Assembly: GCA_023023105.1 (NCBI GenBank)
Contig: CP083824.1
Location: forward strand, 3,410,001 to 3,474,000
DNA length: 64,000 nucleotides
Reading direction: 5' to 3'
From: Enterobacter ludwigii
GTDB lineage: Bacteria; Pseudomonadota; Gammaproteobacteria; Enterobacterales; Enterobacteriaceae
A program made the position numbers and the translations under genes. Positions 47,732 to 57,698 of this stretch are shown piece by piece. The notes below the pieces were generated by a model. It had not been told where the DNA came from. It ran no database searches and worked only from the letters and a program-made list of their open reading frames with translations. Every line of letters starts with the position of its first letter. Positions within the stretch are counted from its first letter, which is position 1.

Positions 47732-49582
47732 TTAAACCTCGTCCACGGACTGGCCTTTCAGCGCGACGCGGACAGATTTGTCCATGCGGCGAGCAGCAAA
47801 GTCCTGTGTTTGTTTATCAACGTTGTTAATGGCTTCTTCTATTGCATCAGCGTCATCGCCTTGCGCTACGGCACTTAAGTGTGCGGCAGCGTCGTCAATG
47901 ACCTGGCGCTCAGCGGCGCTTAACAGCGCGGCATCGGCAGCGAGCGCGCCGTTCAGGCTTTCCAGCACGCGTGCGGCTTCAACTTTTTGTTCAGCCAGCA
48001 TACGCGCCTTCACATCCTGCTCAGCGTAACTCATTGAATCCTGAATCATGGAGGCGATTTCGCCATCGGTCAGACCATAGGATGGTTTCACCTGAATAGA
48101 TGATTCAACACCGGTGGATTTTTCCATCGCAGTGACGCTCAGCAGGCCGTCCGCATCCACCTGGAAGGTGACGCGAATATGCGCCCCGCCCGCAGGCAGC
48201 GCCGGGATACCACGCAGCGCAAAGCGTGCCAGAGAACGGCAGTCCTGCACCAGTTCGCGTTCGCCCTGCATCACGTGGATGGACATCGCGGTCTGACCGT
48301 CTTTAAAGGTGGTGAACTCCTGCGCGCGCGCCACCGGAATGGTGGTGTTACGCGGGATCACTTTCTCCACCAGGCCGCCCATGGTTTCTAAACCCAGCGA
48401 CAGAGGGATGACGTCCAGCAGCAGCATTTCGCTGTCCGGCTTGTTGCCAACCAGAATATCGGCCTGGATAGCGGCGCCCACGGCAACCACTTTGTCCGGG
48501 TCGATGGAGGTCAGCGGCGTGCGGCCAAAGAACTCGCCCACGCGCTCGCGCACCAGCGGCACACGGGTTGAACCACCCACCATGACCACTTCCAGCACTT
48601 CTTCAGCCTCAACACCGGCATCTTTCAGTGCGCGGCGACAGGCCAGCAGGGTACGTTTCACCAGCAGAGCAATCAGATCGCTGAACTGGTCGCGGGAGAT
48701 GTCACCCTGCCAGCCTGCTACATTCACGGTGACTGACTGTGCATCACTCAGCGCAATTTTTGCCTCGATGGCCGCATCCAGCAGTTCACGCTGTACGCGA
48801 GCATCGCTGCGATCGCTGATGCCTGCCTGCTCGCGAATAAAATCGGCCAGCAGATGGTCGAAGTCATCGCCGCCCAGTGCGGAATCCCCGCCGGTTGCCA
48901 GCACTTCGAACACGCCACGGCTTAAGCGCAGGATCGAGATATCAAAGGTACCGCCACCGAGATCGTAAACCGCAATCACCCCTTCCTGACCGGAGTCGAG
49001 GCCGTAGGCAATTGCCGCTGCCGTCGGTTCGTTCAGCAGGCGCAGCACATGCAGGCCCGCCAGACGCGCGGCGTCTTTGGTGCCCTGACGCTGAGCATCG
49101 TCAAAGTAGGCCGGTACGGTGATCACCACGCCGTCTAAATCGCCGCCGAGCGTCGCCGTCGCGCGCGCCGCCAGCGCTTTCAGGATATCAGCAGAAACAC
49201 GGATCGGGTTCAGCAGACCGGCCGCGGTCGCGATCATCGGCAGGCCGTTTTCACTGGCCTGGAGCTGATACGGCAGATGCAGGTAACGGGTCTGAATATC
49301 GGCCAGCGAGCGGCCCATCATGCGCTTTACAGAGCTGATAGTATTGGCCGGATCGCGCGCGGCATTGGCGCGGGCGTCATAGCCAACCACGTGACCCTGC
49401 TGCAGGTAGTGGACCACGGAAGGCAGCAGATGGCGGCCCTGCTCGTCAGCCAGCGTTTCCGCCTGGCCGCTACGCACGGTCGCCACGAGAGAATTGGTGG
49501 TGCCCAGATCAATACCCACCGCCAGACGACGCTGGTGCGGTGCGGCACTTAAGCCAGGCTCACTAATTTGTAATAAGGCCAT
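47732..49582 (-). CDS. hscA: Fe-S cluster chaperone HscA (Hsp70)
   Basis: 616 aa. The Hsp70 ATPase half shows [11 protein letters not shown] near 24, [14 protein letters not shown] near 205 and VGGSTRVP near 330. The substrate-binding half begins near 390. It binds the LPPVK motif of IscU and drives cluster release with HscB. 14 bp after hscB. Confidence 0.98.
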   Translation of the reverse strand: MALLQISEPGLSAAPHQRRLAVGIDLGTTNSLVATVRSGQAETLADEQGRHLLPSVVHYLQQGHVVGYDARANAARDPANTISSVKRMMGRSLADIQTRYLHLPYQLQASENGLPMIATAAGLLNPIRVSADILKALAARATATLGGDLDGVVITVPAYFDDAQRQGTKDAARLAGLHVLRLLNEPTAAAIAYGLDSGQEGVIAVYDLGGGTFDISILRLSRGVFEVLATGGDSALGGDDFDHLLADFIREQAGISDRSDARVQRELLDAAIEAKIALSDAQSVTVNVAGWQGDISRDQFSDLIALLVKRTLLACRRALKDAGVEAEEVLEVVMVGGSTRVPLVRERVGEFFGRTPLTSIDPDKVVAVGAAIQADILVGNKPDSEMLLLDVIPLSLGLETMGGLVEKVIPRNTTIPVARAQEFTTFKDGQTAMSIHVMQGERELVQDCRSLARFALRGIPALPAGGAHIRVTFQVDADGLLSVTAMEKSTGVESSIQVKPSYGLTDGEIASMIQDSMSYAEQDVKARMLAEQKVEAARVLESLNGALAADAALLSAAERQVIDDAAAHLSAVAQGDDADAIEEAINNVDKQTQDFAARRMDKSVRVALKGQSVDEV

Positions 49583-49596
49583 AATTGCTTCCGAAA

Positions 49597-50112
49597 TTAA
49601 AAATCGAGCAGCTTTTCTTCGAGTTGTTCAGCACTGCTTCGCAGTTTATCTAGAAAACGGAGTTTGCGCACAGTATCTGCCGCCACGTCCCAGGTCTCGT
49701 TGTTCAGTTGCTCCACCATCTGCTGATGGCGGGTATCGAACATGCCCTTCACGCGCTTAATGAAGCTTTCCAGACGCGCTTCGTCTTTGGCCTGTTCAAT
49801 CTCATCCAGCTCTTCACGCAGCTCCAGCTGTTCCATCAAAAACGCCGTGTCGCGCACGGTATGCTGTTCGCTCGCCAGATCGAAACCGTGGAGCGAGAGC
49901 AGATACTCTGCACGCGTTAGCGGATGGCGCAGCGTCTGCCAGGCCTGGTTGATGGTCGCGGATTGCGATACCGCAGCTAATTGCTCTGACTGAGTACCAC
50001 TGGCAAATTTGTCCGGATGGTACTGCCGCTGCAAATCCTGAAAACGGATCGTCAACGCCTGGAGATCAATCGGATATTGAGCGGGTAGTCCGAAGAGAGT
50101 GAAGTAATCCAT
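49597..50112 (-). CDS. hscB: Fe-S co-chaperone HscB (J-domain)
   Basis: 171 aa. An N-terminal J-domain with the HPD motif (YHPDKF near 36-41) is followed by a three-helix domain that binds IscU. It delivers IscU to HscA and stimulates its ATPase. An 80 bp gap with a hairpin separates it from iscA. Confidence 0.97.
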   Translation of the reverse strand: MDYFTLFGLPAQYPIDLQALTIRFQDLQRQYHPDKFASGTQSEQLAAVSQSATINQAWQTLRHPLTRAEYLLSLHGFDLASEQHTVRDTAFLMEQLELREELDEIEQAKDEARLESFIKRVKGMFDTRHQQMVEQLNNETWDVAADTVRKLRFLDKLRSSAEQLEEKLLDF

Positions 50113-50140
50113 AACAATCTCAGGGGTAGCCTGTTAGAAC

Positions 50141-50178
50141 AAACCCCACGCGTAGCGAGTAACGCCACGGTGGGGTTT
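50141..50178 (-). terminator. Hairpin inside the isc operon (iscA-hscB)
   Basis: AAACCCCAC and GTGGGGTTT form a stem across the 80 bp iscA-hscB gap. It could lower transcription of hscBA relative to iscRSUA by partial termination or form an mRNA end. Confidence 0.6.
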
Positions 50179-50192
50179 CGGATGACGCGCGG

Positions 50193-50516
50193 TTAAACGT
50201 GGAAGCTTTCGCCGCAACCACACTCGTCTTTGACGTTCGGGTTCGTGAATTTGAACCCTTCGTTCAGGCCTTCTTTTACAAAGTCCAGCTGAGTGCCGTT
50301 GAGGAATTGCAGGCTTTTGCCATCGACCACCACCTTCACGCCCTTGTCTTCAAACACGGTGTCATCGGACGCCGGTTCATCAACAAACTCCAGTACGTAA
50401 GCCATACCAGAACAGCCGGAGGTACGTACGCCCAGTCGCAGGCCAAAGCCTTTACCACGGTTCGCCAGAAAAGAGCTTACTCGCGCGGCAGCGCTGTCGC
50501 TAAGGGTAATCGACAT
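50193..50516 (-). CDS. iscA: IscA, A-type Fe-S carrier
   Basis: 107 aa from the ATG at 50516 ([13 protein letters not shown]). The three conserved Cys are in [10 protein letters not shown] (Cys35) and the C-terminal CGCGESF (99 and 101). It carries clusters or iron to target proteins. 13 bp after iscU. Confidence 0.97.
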   Translation of the reverse strand: MSITLSDSAAARVSSFLANRGKGFGLRLGVRTSGCSGMAYVLEFVDEPASDDTVFEDKGVKVVVDGKSLQFLNGTQLDFVKEGLNEGFKFTNPNVKDECGCGESFHV

Positions 50517-50529
50517 ACTCAAACCTCAA

Positions 50530-50916
50530 TTATTTTGCTTCACGTTTGCTTTTGTAATCCGCAATGGCGGCTTTGATCGCGTCTTCTGCCAGGATAGAAC
50601 AGTGAATTTTCACTGGTGGCAGTTCGAGTTCTTCAGCAATATCCGTGTTCTTAATTGCCTGTGCTTCGTCCAGAGACTTACCCTTCACCCATTCAGTGAC
50701 CAGGGAGCTGGAGGCAATAGCAGAACCGCAGCCGTAGGTCTTGAAGCGCGCGTCTTCAATGATACCTTCATTGTTGACTTTAATCTGCAACTTCATCACG
50801 TCGCCACATGCTGGCGCGCCAACCATACCGCTACCAACGCTTTCGTCGCTGTTGTCAAAAGAGCCAACGTTGCGCGGGTTCTCGTAATGATCAATAACTT
50901 TTTCGCTGTATGCCAT
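50530..50916 (-). CDS. iscU: IscU, Fe-S scaffold
   Basis: 128 aa. Cluster ligands Cys37 (APACGD), Cys63 (TYGCGSA) and Cys106 (IHCSIL), with the HscA-binding LPPVK motif just before the last. Clusters form on it with sulfur from IscS. 24 bp after iscS. Confidence 0.98.
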   Translation of the reverse strand: MAYSEKVIDHYENPRNVGSFDNSDESVGSGMVGAPACGDVMKLQIKVNNEGIIEDARFKTYGCGSAIASSSLVTEWVKGKSLDEAQAIKNTDIAEELELPPVKIHCSILAEDAIKAAIADYKSKREAK

Positions 50917-50940
50917 GATTGAATTCTCCTTATGTACCGA

Positions 50941-52155
50941 TTAGTGATGTGACCATTCAATGCTGTTCAGATCCACGCCCTGCTTGAACATTTCCCACAG
51001 TGGAGAAAGGTCGCGCAGACGGCCGATGGAGTTGCGAACCAGCTTGATGGTGTAGTCAATCTCTTCTTCGGTAGTGAAACGACCTAAAGAGAAACGGATA
51101 GAGCTGTGTGCCAGCTCGTCAGTCATCCCCAGCGCGCGCAGCACGTAGGATGGCTCCAGGCTTGCAGAAGTACAGGCAGAACCGGAAGAAACCGCCAGGT
51201 CTTTCAGCGCCATGATCAGCGATTCACCTTCAACGTAGTTGAAGCTGACGTTGAGAATGTTAGGTGCGCCCTGCTCGAGATCGCCGTTCAGATATACTTC
51301 TTCCATATCTTTCACGCCGTCCCACAGACGGTTACGCAGCGTGCGCAGGCGTGCCATCTCGGTTTCCATCTCTTCTTTTGCAATGCGGTACGCTTCGCCC
51401 ATGCCCACGATCTGGTGAACAGGCAGCGTACCAGAACGCATACCGCGTTCGTGACCGCCACCGTGCATCTGTGCTTCGATGCGGATACGTGGTTTACGAC
51501 GAACGTACAGTGCGCCGATACCTTTCGGGCCGTAGATTTTGTGGCCGGAGAAGGACATCAGGTCAACTTTCAGCTGGCTCAGGTCGATAGGCAGTTTGCC
51601 CACGCTCTGGGTCGCATCAACGTGGTAGATGATACCGCGCGCACGGCACATTTCGCCGATGGTCGCGATATCCTGCACTACGCCGATTTCGTTGTTCACG
51701 TGCATGATGGAGACCAGAATGGTGTCATCACGCATGGCCGCTTCGAGCTCTTTCAGGTCGATGATACCGTTGCTCTGTGGCGCCAGGTAAGTGACTTCGT
51801 ACCCTTCACGCTCCAGCTGGCGGCAGGTATCCAGCACGGCTTTGTGTTCGGTTTTGCTGGTGATGATGTGCTTGCCTTTTTTCTGATAAAAGTTGGCTGC
51901 ACCTTTGATCGCCAGGTTGTCGGATTCGGTCGCACCGGAGGTGAAAACAATCTCACGCGGGTCGGCACCCACCAGGTCAGCAATCTGATTACGGGCGATA
52001 TCCACCGCCTCTTCAGCATGCCAGCCAAAACGGTGTGAACGGGAAGCTGGGTTACCAAAGTTTCCGTCCAGGGTCAGACACTGCATCATTTTCTCGGCAA
52101 CACGCGGGTCCACCGGCGTGGTTGCGGAGTAATCGAGATAAATCGGTAATTTCAT
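50941..52155 (-). CDS. iscS: IscS, cysteine desulfurase
   Basis: 404 aa. A PLP enzyme; the lysine is in [12 protein letters not shown] near 206, and the active-site Cys is in [13 protein letters not shown] near 328. It takes sulfur from cysteine for Fe-S clusters, thiolated tRNA and other cofactors. 119 bp after iscR; that gap holds a hairpin. Confidence 0.98.
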   Translation of the reverse strand: MKLPIYLDYSATTPVDPRVAEKMMQCLTLDGNFGNPASRSHRFGWHAEEAVDIARNQIADLVGADPREIVFTSGATESDNLAIKGAANFYQKKGKHIITSKTEHKAVLDTCRQLEREGYEVTYLAPQSNGIIDLKELEAAMRDDTILVSIMHVNNEIGVVQDIATIGEMCRARGIIYHVDATQSVGKLPIDLSQLKVDLMSFSGHKIYGPKGIGALYVRRKPRIRIEAQMHGGGHERGMRSGTLPVHQIVGMGEAYRIAKEEMETEMARLRTLRNRLWDGVKDMEEVYLNGDLEQGAPNILNVSFNYVEGESLIMALKDLAVSSGSACTSASLEPSYVLRALGMTDELAHSSIRFSLGRFTTEEEIDYTIKLVRNSIGRLRDLSPLWEMFKQGVDLNSIEWSHH

Positions 52156-52227
52156 TGCTCTTTAAACTCCGTACATCGCTTCAATGCAAGGAATCAGGCA
52201 ACCGGCTGGATGTACGACCGAGTACAC

Positions 52228-52245
52228 GGGGCGAGTCCTCGCCCC
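52228..52245 (-). terminator. Hairpin between iscR and iscS
   Basis: GGGGCGAG-TC-CTCGCCCC in the 119 bp gap. Known: in E. coli this gap contains a structure that protects iscR mRNA when RyhB sRNA triggers decay of iscSUA. No T-run follows, so a stabilising or processing role fits better than termination. Confidence 0.55.
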
Positions 52246-52274
52246 GGCCTGATTCTGAAATACTTATCTTTTTA

Positions 52275-52766
52275 TTACGCGCGTAACTTAACGTCGATAG
52301 CGTCCTGCGCGCGGGTGCTGCGTTGTGAATCATGGCTGTGCTGACGACCAGAGACATCCAGAACTTCCTGGTTATTCACCAGCTCACCGAGGGTGATGTT
52401 GTTCAGGAAGCCGGTCAGACGATCGCTCAGATCGCGCCACAGCGCGTGGGTCAGGCACTTATCGCCGCCCTGGCAGCCGCCTTTACCCTGGCAACGGGTC
52501 GCGTCAACGGATTCGTCAACTGCGCTAATCACTTCACCAACTGCAATACTGCCCGCGTCTTTACCCAGCAGATAGCCGCCGCCTGGGCCACGAACGCTGG
52601 AAACCAGTCCATTTTTACGCAGTCTGGAGAACAGCTGTTCCAGATAAGAGAGGGAGATCCCTTGTCGTTCAGAAATATCAGCCAACGGAACCGGGCCCGC
52701 TTCGGAGTTGAGCGCAACGTCCAGCATCGCGGTCACGGCATAACGCCCTTTAGATGTCAGTCTCAT
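52275..52766 (-). CDS. iscR: IscR, Fe-S-sensing Rrf2 regulator
   Basis: 163 aa. The winged-helix DNA-binding part covers 1-65. Cluster ligands C92, C98, C104 and H107 are in [16 protein letters not shown]. With its [2Fe-2S] cluster it represses its own operon through type 1 sites, two of which lie upstream here. First gene of isc. Confidence 0.98.
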   Translation of the reverse strand: MRLTSKGRYAVTAMLDVALNSEAGPVPLADISERQGISLSYLEQLFSRLRKNGLVSSVRGPGGGYLLGKDAGSIAVGEVISAVDESVDATRCQGKGGCQGGDKCLTHALWRDLSDRLTGFLNNITLGELVNNQEVLDVSGRQHSHDSQRSTRAQDAIDVKLRA

Positions 52767-52847
52767 GTCTTACTTAACCTCAAACTCGCCCCTGCCCGGG
52801 GTTTTTTATAGTAAAATGGGGTATTGCATAGCAGGGCCAAGTCTGAC

Positions 52848-52897
52848 ATTCCTGACTAAAATGGTCAACTATTTACTTGACTGTTTTAGTCAGGTAT
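52848..52897 (-). promoter_or_regulatory. Two IscR type 1 operators
   Basis: Site 1 at 52873-52897 reads on the minus strand ATACCTGACTAAAACAGTCA then AGTAA, fitting the type 1 IscR consensus with GACT/AGTC half-sites. Site 2 at 52848-52872 (ATAGTTGACCATTTTAGTCA then GGAAT) fits it nearly as well. They abut head to tail upstream of iscR, as in E. coli. Confidence 0.9.
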
Positions 52898-52920
52898 TTA
52901 ACCTTCTGTGCCGTTTTTTG

Positions 52921-52972
52921 TGGGGTGCGGTCTGATGCCAGCACCCCAGCCCTCTCTCACGGGGAGAGGGGG
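52921..52972. terminator. Terminator-like hairpins after trmJ
   Basis: TGGGGTGC/GCACCCCA (52921-52948) and CCCTCT/AGAGGG (52950-52970) stand between the trmJ stop and the IscR sites. The second belongs to the same repeat type as the hairpin after suhB. They insulate iscR from trmJ. Confidence 0.6.
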
Positions 52973-52981
52973 AAACCGACA

Positions 52982-53710
52982 CTACGCTTTATTCTTTTGC
53001 TCAATCGACGCCAGAATTCCGCGCAGGATGTTCAGCTCCTGGCTTTCCGGACGCGCGCGGGTGAACAGACGGCGCAGCTTGTTCATCACCTGGCCTGGAT
53101 GGCCCTCGCGGATAAAGCCGGTTGAGAGCAGCGTCTGCTCCAGATGACCGTAGAAGCGCTCCAGATCGTCCACCAGCGGATAGGCGGCCTCTTCCTGAGT
53201 CTCAGTACGCTCATTTTCCTGCGTTGCCAGCCAGGCCATACGTACTTCGTAGGCGATAACCTGTACCGCCATCGCCAGGTTCAGGGAGCTGTACTCCGGG
53301 TTCGCGGCAATCGCGACATGGTAATGGCATTTTTGCAGTTCGTCGTTGGTCAGGCCAACGCGCTCGCGGCCAAAGACCAGCGCAACGGGCGCCTGCTCAG
53401 CTTCAGCCACGCTTTTCAGACCGCATTCGCGCGGATCAAGCATTGGCCACGGCAGCGTACGCGAACGCGCGCTGGTACCTACAACGAGGCTGCAGCCAGC
53501 CAGCGCTTCGTCAAGGGTATCGACGATCTGGGCATTGCCGATGACGTCGCTGGCACCGGCCGCCAGGGCAATAGCCTGCGAGTCAGGTTTCACCAGCGGG
53601 TTAACCAGCCAGAGATTCGTTAAGCCCATGGTTTTCATAGCGCGGGCAACCGAGCCCATATTGCCGGTATGCGATGTTTCAACCAGCACGATTCGAATGT
53701 TTTGCAGCAT
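52982..53710 (-). CDS. trmJ: tRNA (cytidine/uridine-2'-O) methyltransferase TrmJ
   Basis: 242 aa. SPOUT-class fold with [17 protein letters not shown] near 10-26, [15 protein letters not shown] near 113-127, and a third motif [14 protein letters not shown] near 145-158 at the trefoil knot. It methylates position 32 of several tRNAs. Divergent from suhB; upstream of iscR in the same direction. Confidence 0.96.
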   Translation of the reverse strand: MLQNIRIVLVETSHTGNMGSVARAMKTMGLTNLWLVNPLVKPDSQAIALAAGASDVIGNAQIVDTLDEALAGCSLVVGTSARSRTLPWPMLDPRECGLKSVAEAEQAPVALVFGRERVGLTNDELQKCHYHVAIAANPEYSSLNLAMAVQVIAYEVRMAWLATQENERTETQEEAAYPLVDDLERFYGHLEQTLLSTGFIREGHPGQVMNKLRRLFTRARPESQELNILRGILASIEQKNKA

Positions 53711-53841
53711 AGTTTTTAATGTCTGAATTCAGCGTCTGAAGAATATTCCGCCATATTATCATAAACGGGAGACAGATTCCGATCCCGCTGCTATACTCTG
53801 CGCCGATTTTCCTGTTCTTTAACATCCAGTGAGAGAGACCG

Positions 53842-54645
53842 ATGCATCCGATGCTGACCATCGCCGTGCGCGCAGCGCGCAAGGCGGGTAATGTAATTGC
53901 CAAACACTACGAAACGCCAGACTCCGTAGAAACCAGCCAGAAAGGCAGCAATGATTTCGTGACTAACGTCGATAAAGCCGCAGAAGCGATTATTATCGAA
54001 ACGATCCGCAAATCTTACCCGCAGCACACCATCATCACCGAAGAAAGCGGTGAACATGAAGGTACCGATCAGGATGTTCAATGGGTTATCGATCCACTGG
54101 ATGGCACCACCAACTTCGTCAAACGCCTGCCACACTTCTCTGTGTCTATCGCAGTACGCATTAAAGGCCGTACTGAAGTCGCCGTTGTGTACGATCCAAT
54201 GCGTAACGAACTGTTCACCGCGACCCGCGGTCAGGGCGCACAGCTGAACGGCTATCGTCTGCGCTGCAGCAATGCACGCGATCTGGACGGCACCATTCTG
54301 GCGACCGGCTTCCCGTTCAAAGCCAAACAGCACGCAACCACCTATATGAACATCCTGGGCAAACTGTTCACCGAATGCGCGGACTTCCGTCGCACCGGTT
54401 CTGCTGCGCTGGATCTGGCTTATGTTGCGACCGGCCGTGTTGACGGTTACTTCGAACTGGCACTGAAGCCGTGGGACTTTGCTGCGGGCGAGCTGATCGC
54501 GCGTGAAGCAGGCGCACTGGTGTGTGATTTCACCGGCGGCCATAACTACATGTCTACCGGTAACATCGTTGCGGGTAATCCACGCGTTGTTAAAGCCATG
54601 CTGGCAAACATGCGTGATGAACTGAGTGACGCGCTGAAGCGTTAA
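53842..54645 (+). CDS. suhB: Inositol-1-monophosphatase / Nus factor SuhB
   Basis: 267 aa. Metal-binding motif DPLDGTTNF near 84-92 and the second signature WDFAAGELIAREAGA near 212-226. It hydrolyses inositol phosphates and, in E. coli, joins the rRNA antitermination complex. Length as in E. coli. Starts divergently from trmJ. Confidence 0.97.
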   Translation: MHPMLTIAVRAARKAGNVIAKHYETPDSVETSQKGSNDFVTNVDKAAEAIIIETIRKSYPQHTIITEESGEHEGTDQDVQWVIDPLDGTTNFVKRLPHFSVSIAVRIKGRTEVAVVYDPMRNELFTATRGQGAQLNGYRLRCSNARDLDGTILATGFPFKAKQHATTYMNILGKLFTECADFRRTGSAALDLAYVATGRVDGYFELALKPWDFAAGELIAREAGALVCDFTGGHNYMSTGNIVAGNPRVVKAMLANMRDELSDALKR

Positions 54646-54654
54646 CGCCGAAAA

Positions 54655-54679
54655 TTCCCTCTCCCTGTGGGAGAGGGAA
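54655..54679 (+). terminator. suhB terminator
   Basis: TTCCCTCTCCCTGTGGGAGAGGGAA stem right after the suhB stop. The CCCTCTCCC-type hairpin recurs after trmJ (52950-52970), so it may belong to a dispersed repeat family. Confidence 0.65.
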
Positions 54680-54685
54680 TAACAA

Positions 54686-55666
54686 CTAAAATGGCCGCAA
54701 TCCCCTTCCTACCGGCACCGCACTCACCCACATCGTCACCGCAGCCATCAGCAAAATCACCCCGCCTGCCAGCGCGAGCGTTGTCCAGCCGACTTGTCGC
54801 CATAGCACCGGCGCATTATTGCCACTGAGTTTTACCGCCAGTTGACGAAAACTGTGAACCAGCAGAGCCAGCGACGAAATGGTCAAAGAGGTTCCCGCTG
54901 CCATCGCCAGCGCGGACAGCATGCCCCAGCCAAACACGCCAATCACTTTACTGAACAGCAGCACCATGATGGCCCCCGAGCACGGGCGCATGCCCATAGA
55001 GAGGACGATCATCAGACGCGCTCGCCAGTCATCCCCACTCTGCAACTGCGCCTGTGTCGGCAGGTGTTGATGCCCACAGCCGCAGTGAGCATCGTGAATA
55101 TGATGGGGAGTAAAGGCTTTGAACTTCGGCTTTCGCAGTAACACGCGCAATTTTTTCAGCGCACGCCAGCAAAGAATCAGCCCCAGCACGCCCACCAGCG
55201 CGTAGCTGCCCTTCTCCAGCCAGAAGCTGCTCATATGCAGCTGGCGCGCCGGAAGCTGTAACAGCGAAAGTACCACCACGACCAGCACAATCGCCACGCC
55301 GCCCTGAAGCAGCGAGGAGGCCAGCGTCAGGCCGATGCTCGATTTCAGCTTTGACGGATGAGTGGTGAGCCAGGTGGTGATGACGATTTTGCCATGCCCT
55401 GGCCCCAGCGCATGTAATACGCCATAGACAAAACTGAACGCCAGCAGGGAGCCGCCCGCTTTGGTCGGATTCTCCGCCACCGCCTTCAGCAGTCCACTCA
55501 TCTGCTGGTTGACTTCACGCTGCCAGATAATGCTTTTCATCATGACCTGTGGCCAGGCCTGCCATAGCCACAGCGCGCCGCAAACCGCTAACAGCAAAAA
55601 GAGTGCCAGCGGCCAGAGATGCAACCAGCGGCGCGGCTTCCGAACCTGTGAAGAGATCACTGACAT
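54686..55666 (-). CDS. ZevB-like NicO-family metal transporter
   Basis: 326 aa with about seven hydrophobic segments. The family motif HALGPGHGK lies near 87-95, and a His/Cys-rich cytoplasmic loop (HHIHDAHCGCGHQH near 193-206) could bind Ni, Co or Zn. Second gene of a pair that overlaps its DUF1007 partner by 10 nt. Known: DUF1007/NicO pairs include ZevAB, implicated in zinc uptake in Haemophilus. The metal here is unknown; RcnA-type export is the alternative. Confidence 0.75.
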   Translation of the reverse strand: MSVISSQVRKPRRWLHLWPLALFLLLAVCGALWLWQAWPQVMMKSIIWQREVNQQMSGLLKAVAENPTKAGGSLLAFSFVYGVLHALGPGHGKIVITTWLTTHPSKLKSSIGLTLASSLLQGGVAIVLVVVVLSLLQLPARQLHMSSFWLEKGSYALVGVLGLILCWRALKKLRVLLRKPKFKAFTPHHIHDAHCGCGHQHLPTQAQLQSGDDWRARLMIVLSMGMRPCSGAIMVLLFSKVIGVFGWGMLSALAMAAGTSLTISSLALLVHSFRQLAVKLSGNNAPVLWRQVGWTTLALAGGVILLMAAVTMWVSAVPVGRGLRPF

Positions 55667-56298
55667 TGCAATGTCACCTCCTGCGCGAACTGTTTACCCA
55701 ACTCCATGTCTTCAGGCGGGGCATCTTCCTTATCGAGAGAAACCGCAAAGTTAAGCGTTTCTTCGCTGGGCTTTGGGGTATGAACGGAAATCTTGCAGGT
55801 TTTTTGTAATGATGCCGGAAGCTGCACATCGCTATCCCCGGCATAACTCATGTCGACATAGTAGGTCGGGTCAAAGGTCGAAAACGTGTATTTTTGCCCT
55901 GCCAGCGGCTGCGGATGTGCCAGCGGAAGCACAAACGTCAGCACCGCCTGATGCCCCTCGCGCGTCATACCGTACTCCGTGGGACGGTTCAGAAATTTGA
56001 CCTTTTGCCCGTTGTGCCAGAATTCGGTGAAATAGTGCTGACCCAGCACGTTGGCCATCACTTCCGCCGCCAGCTTTTTCCAGATCTCATCGCCGGGTTT
56101 GGCATTTCCTGCATCATACAGCAGGTCAGCCGAGGTGATTTCATCCATCGTCCAGCGCATTTTCAGTCCACTTAGCTGAGCGCCATCGGTGACCAGTTCG
56201 GTTTTCAGGTCGATAAAGCTGTGAGGGTGTGCGCTGGCGGTGAAGGTGATAACCGCAAAAAATAGCGCCATCGCGCATTGTTTAACTGTTTGCATCAA
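55657..56298 (-). CDS. ZevA-like DUF1007 periplasmic protein
   Basis: 213 aa. A signal peptide (about 1-23, cleaved after ...FTASAH or nearby) precedes a DUF1007 domain with HPHSFIDLK and FDPTYYVDM motifs. It overlaps the transporter gene downstream by 10 nt. Inference: a periplasmic metal-binding partner of the transporter. E. coli K-12 has other genes here. Confidence 0.75.
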   Translation of the reverse strand: MMQTVKQCAMALFFAVITFTASAHPHSFIDLKTELVTDGAQLSGLKMRWTMDEITSADLLYDAGNAKPGDEIWKKLAAEVMANVLGQHYFTEFWHNGQKVKFLNRPTEYGMTREGHQAVLTFVLPLAHPQPLAGQKYTFSTFDPTYYVDMSYAGDSDVQLPASLQKTCKISVHTPKPSEETLNFAVSLDKEDAPPEDMELGKQFAQEVTLQCQ

Positions 56299-56420
56299 TT
56301 CCTCACGTCAAAAATTCTGTGATGTTCTCCAGCAATCCTGAATGAAAGGGCTGCCGGCGCGCTTTTCAGCGTCCATCATTTAGCTATTCTTATCAAACAT
56401 TCACACTGGATACCCGACAG

Positions 56421-57698
56421 ATGATGACGACGCTTGAAATTCCATCTGTGCTTTCCAGTTCGCAGCGCCGCTGCCAGGTGCTTTTGATGCTTTACCTGCC
56501 CGATGCTGTCGTCACCGCACAGAGCATAATCGCTGCTAATGGCGTGGACGACGCTATGGCACGGCAAGATATAGCCGAGACGCGCGATGAAATCCAGCGC
56601 TATCACCGGCTTGATATCGTCACGCACCATGACGGCAGCTACCGGATTGAAGGTACAGCCCTGAATAAGCGTTTATGCCTGCTGCACTGGCTGCGCAGGG
56701 CTCTGCGGCTGTGTCCACAGTTTGTTTCGCACCAGTTTACCCCTGCATTAAAAACCGCACTTAAACAGCATGGCATTGCCCGCCCGCTTTATGACGATGC
56801 TAACCTGCGGGCGCTGATCAACTTCTGCTCGCGGAAGCTACAGCGCCAGTTTGAATGCCGCGATGTCCAGTTTTTACAGCTCTATTTGCAATATTGCCTA
56901 ATCCAGCACCAGTTGGGGAACACGCCGCAGTTTTCCCACGTTCAGCGCAGCTGGACCCAGTCGAGAGGGGAGTATTTTACGGCGCAGGAGATCGTGCGTC
57001 ACTGGAAACGAAGGGTCCCACAAGGCGCTCACGGGGATGAACAACTGTTTCTGGCACTGTTGTTTATGATGCTCCGCACGCCCGATCCCGCACTTGATAA
57101 ACACCAGCAGGATCAACGTTTACGCCGTGCCATTGTACGTATGATTGCCCGTTTTCGTTCTCAAACCGGAATGAATTTCAGCGATGAGCAAGGTCTGACC
57201 GATCAGCTGTATATCCATCTTGCTCAGGCGCTGGACCGCTCGCTGTTTGAGATCGGCATCGACAACAGCCTGCCAGAGGAGATCCATCGTCTCTACCCCC
57301 GACTTTTACGCACCACCAAAGAGGCGCTGTTTGAGCTGGAGGCAGAATTTGGGCTACGGTTTTCCGATGAGGAGATGAGCCTGGTCGCGGTGATTTTCGG
57401 CGCCTGGCTGATGCAGGAGACCGATCTACACGAAAAACAGGTCATTCTGCTGACGGGGGAAGATAAAGCCTGTGAAGATCTGATTGAGGAGCAGCTTCGT
57501 GAGTTGACGCTGCTGCCGCTCAATATTCGCTATCTGGCGTTGCAGACTTTCCAGAAAGAGGGGGCACCGCGCGAAGCCGCGCTGGTTATCACCCCCTATC
57601 CTACTGCTCTACCGTTATTCTCGCCGCCGTTGATCCATGCTGTTGAAGCACTGAACACACAGCAGCAAGAACATATTCGCGCCATGCTGGAATCATAG
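56421..57698 (+). CDS. csiE: Stationary-phase protein CsiE
   Basis: 425 aa. The C-terminal half contains PRD-like repeats (conserved His near LYIHLAQALDRSL and a region around 300-370), recalling antiterminator and activator proteins, but no EII domain. In E. coli csiE is induced on carbon starvation; its function is unknown. Convergent with hcaT, with only one base between the coding regions (57698/57699). Confidence 0.9.
   Translation: MMTTLEIPSVLSSSQRRCQVLLMLYLPDAVVTAQSIIAANGVDDAMARQDIAETRDEIQRYHRLDIVTHHDGSYRIEGTALNKRLCLLHWLRRALRLCPQFVSHQFTPALKTALKQHGIARPLYDDANLRALINFCSRKLQRQFECRDVQFLQLYLQYCLIQHQLGNTPQFSHVQRSWTQSRGEYFTAQEIVRHWKRRVPQGAHGDEQLFLALLFMMLRTPDPALDKHQQDQRLRRAIVRMIARFRSQTGMNFSDEQGLTDQLYIHLAQALDRSLFEIGIDNSLPEEIHRLYPRLLRTTKEALFELEAEFGLRFSDEEMSLVAVIFGAWLMQETDLHEKQVILLTGEDKACEDLIEEQLRELTLLPLNIRYLALQTFQKEGAPREAALVITPYPTALPLFSPPLIHAVEALNTQQQEHIRAMLES

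Noticed and set aside
51106..52038. 310-codon plus-strand open frame opposite iscS
   Set aside because: Shadow of iscS; no start signal and no family.
52950..54679. CCCTCTCCC-type hairpins as a mobile repeat
   Set aside because: Two copies after trmJ and suhB may belong to a dispersed repeat family, but two are too few to claim more than terminators.
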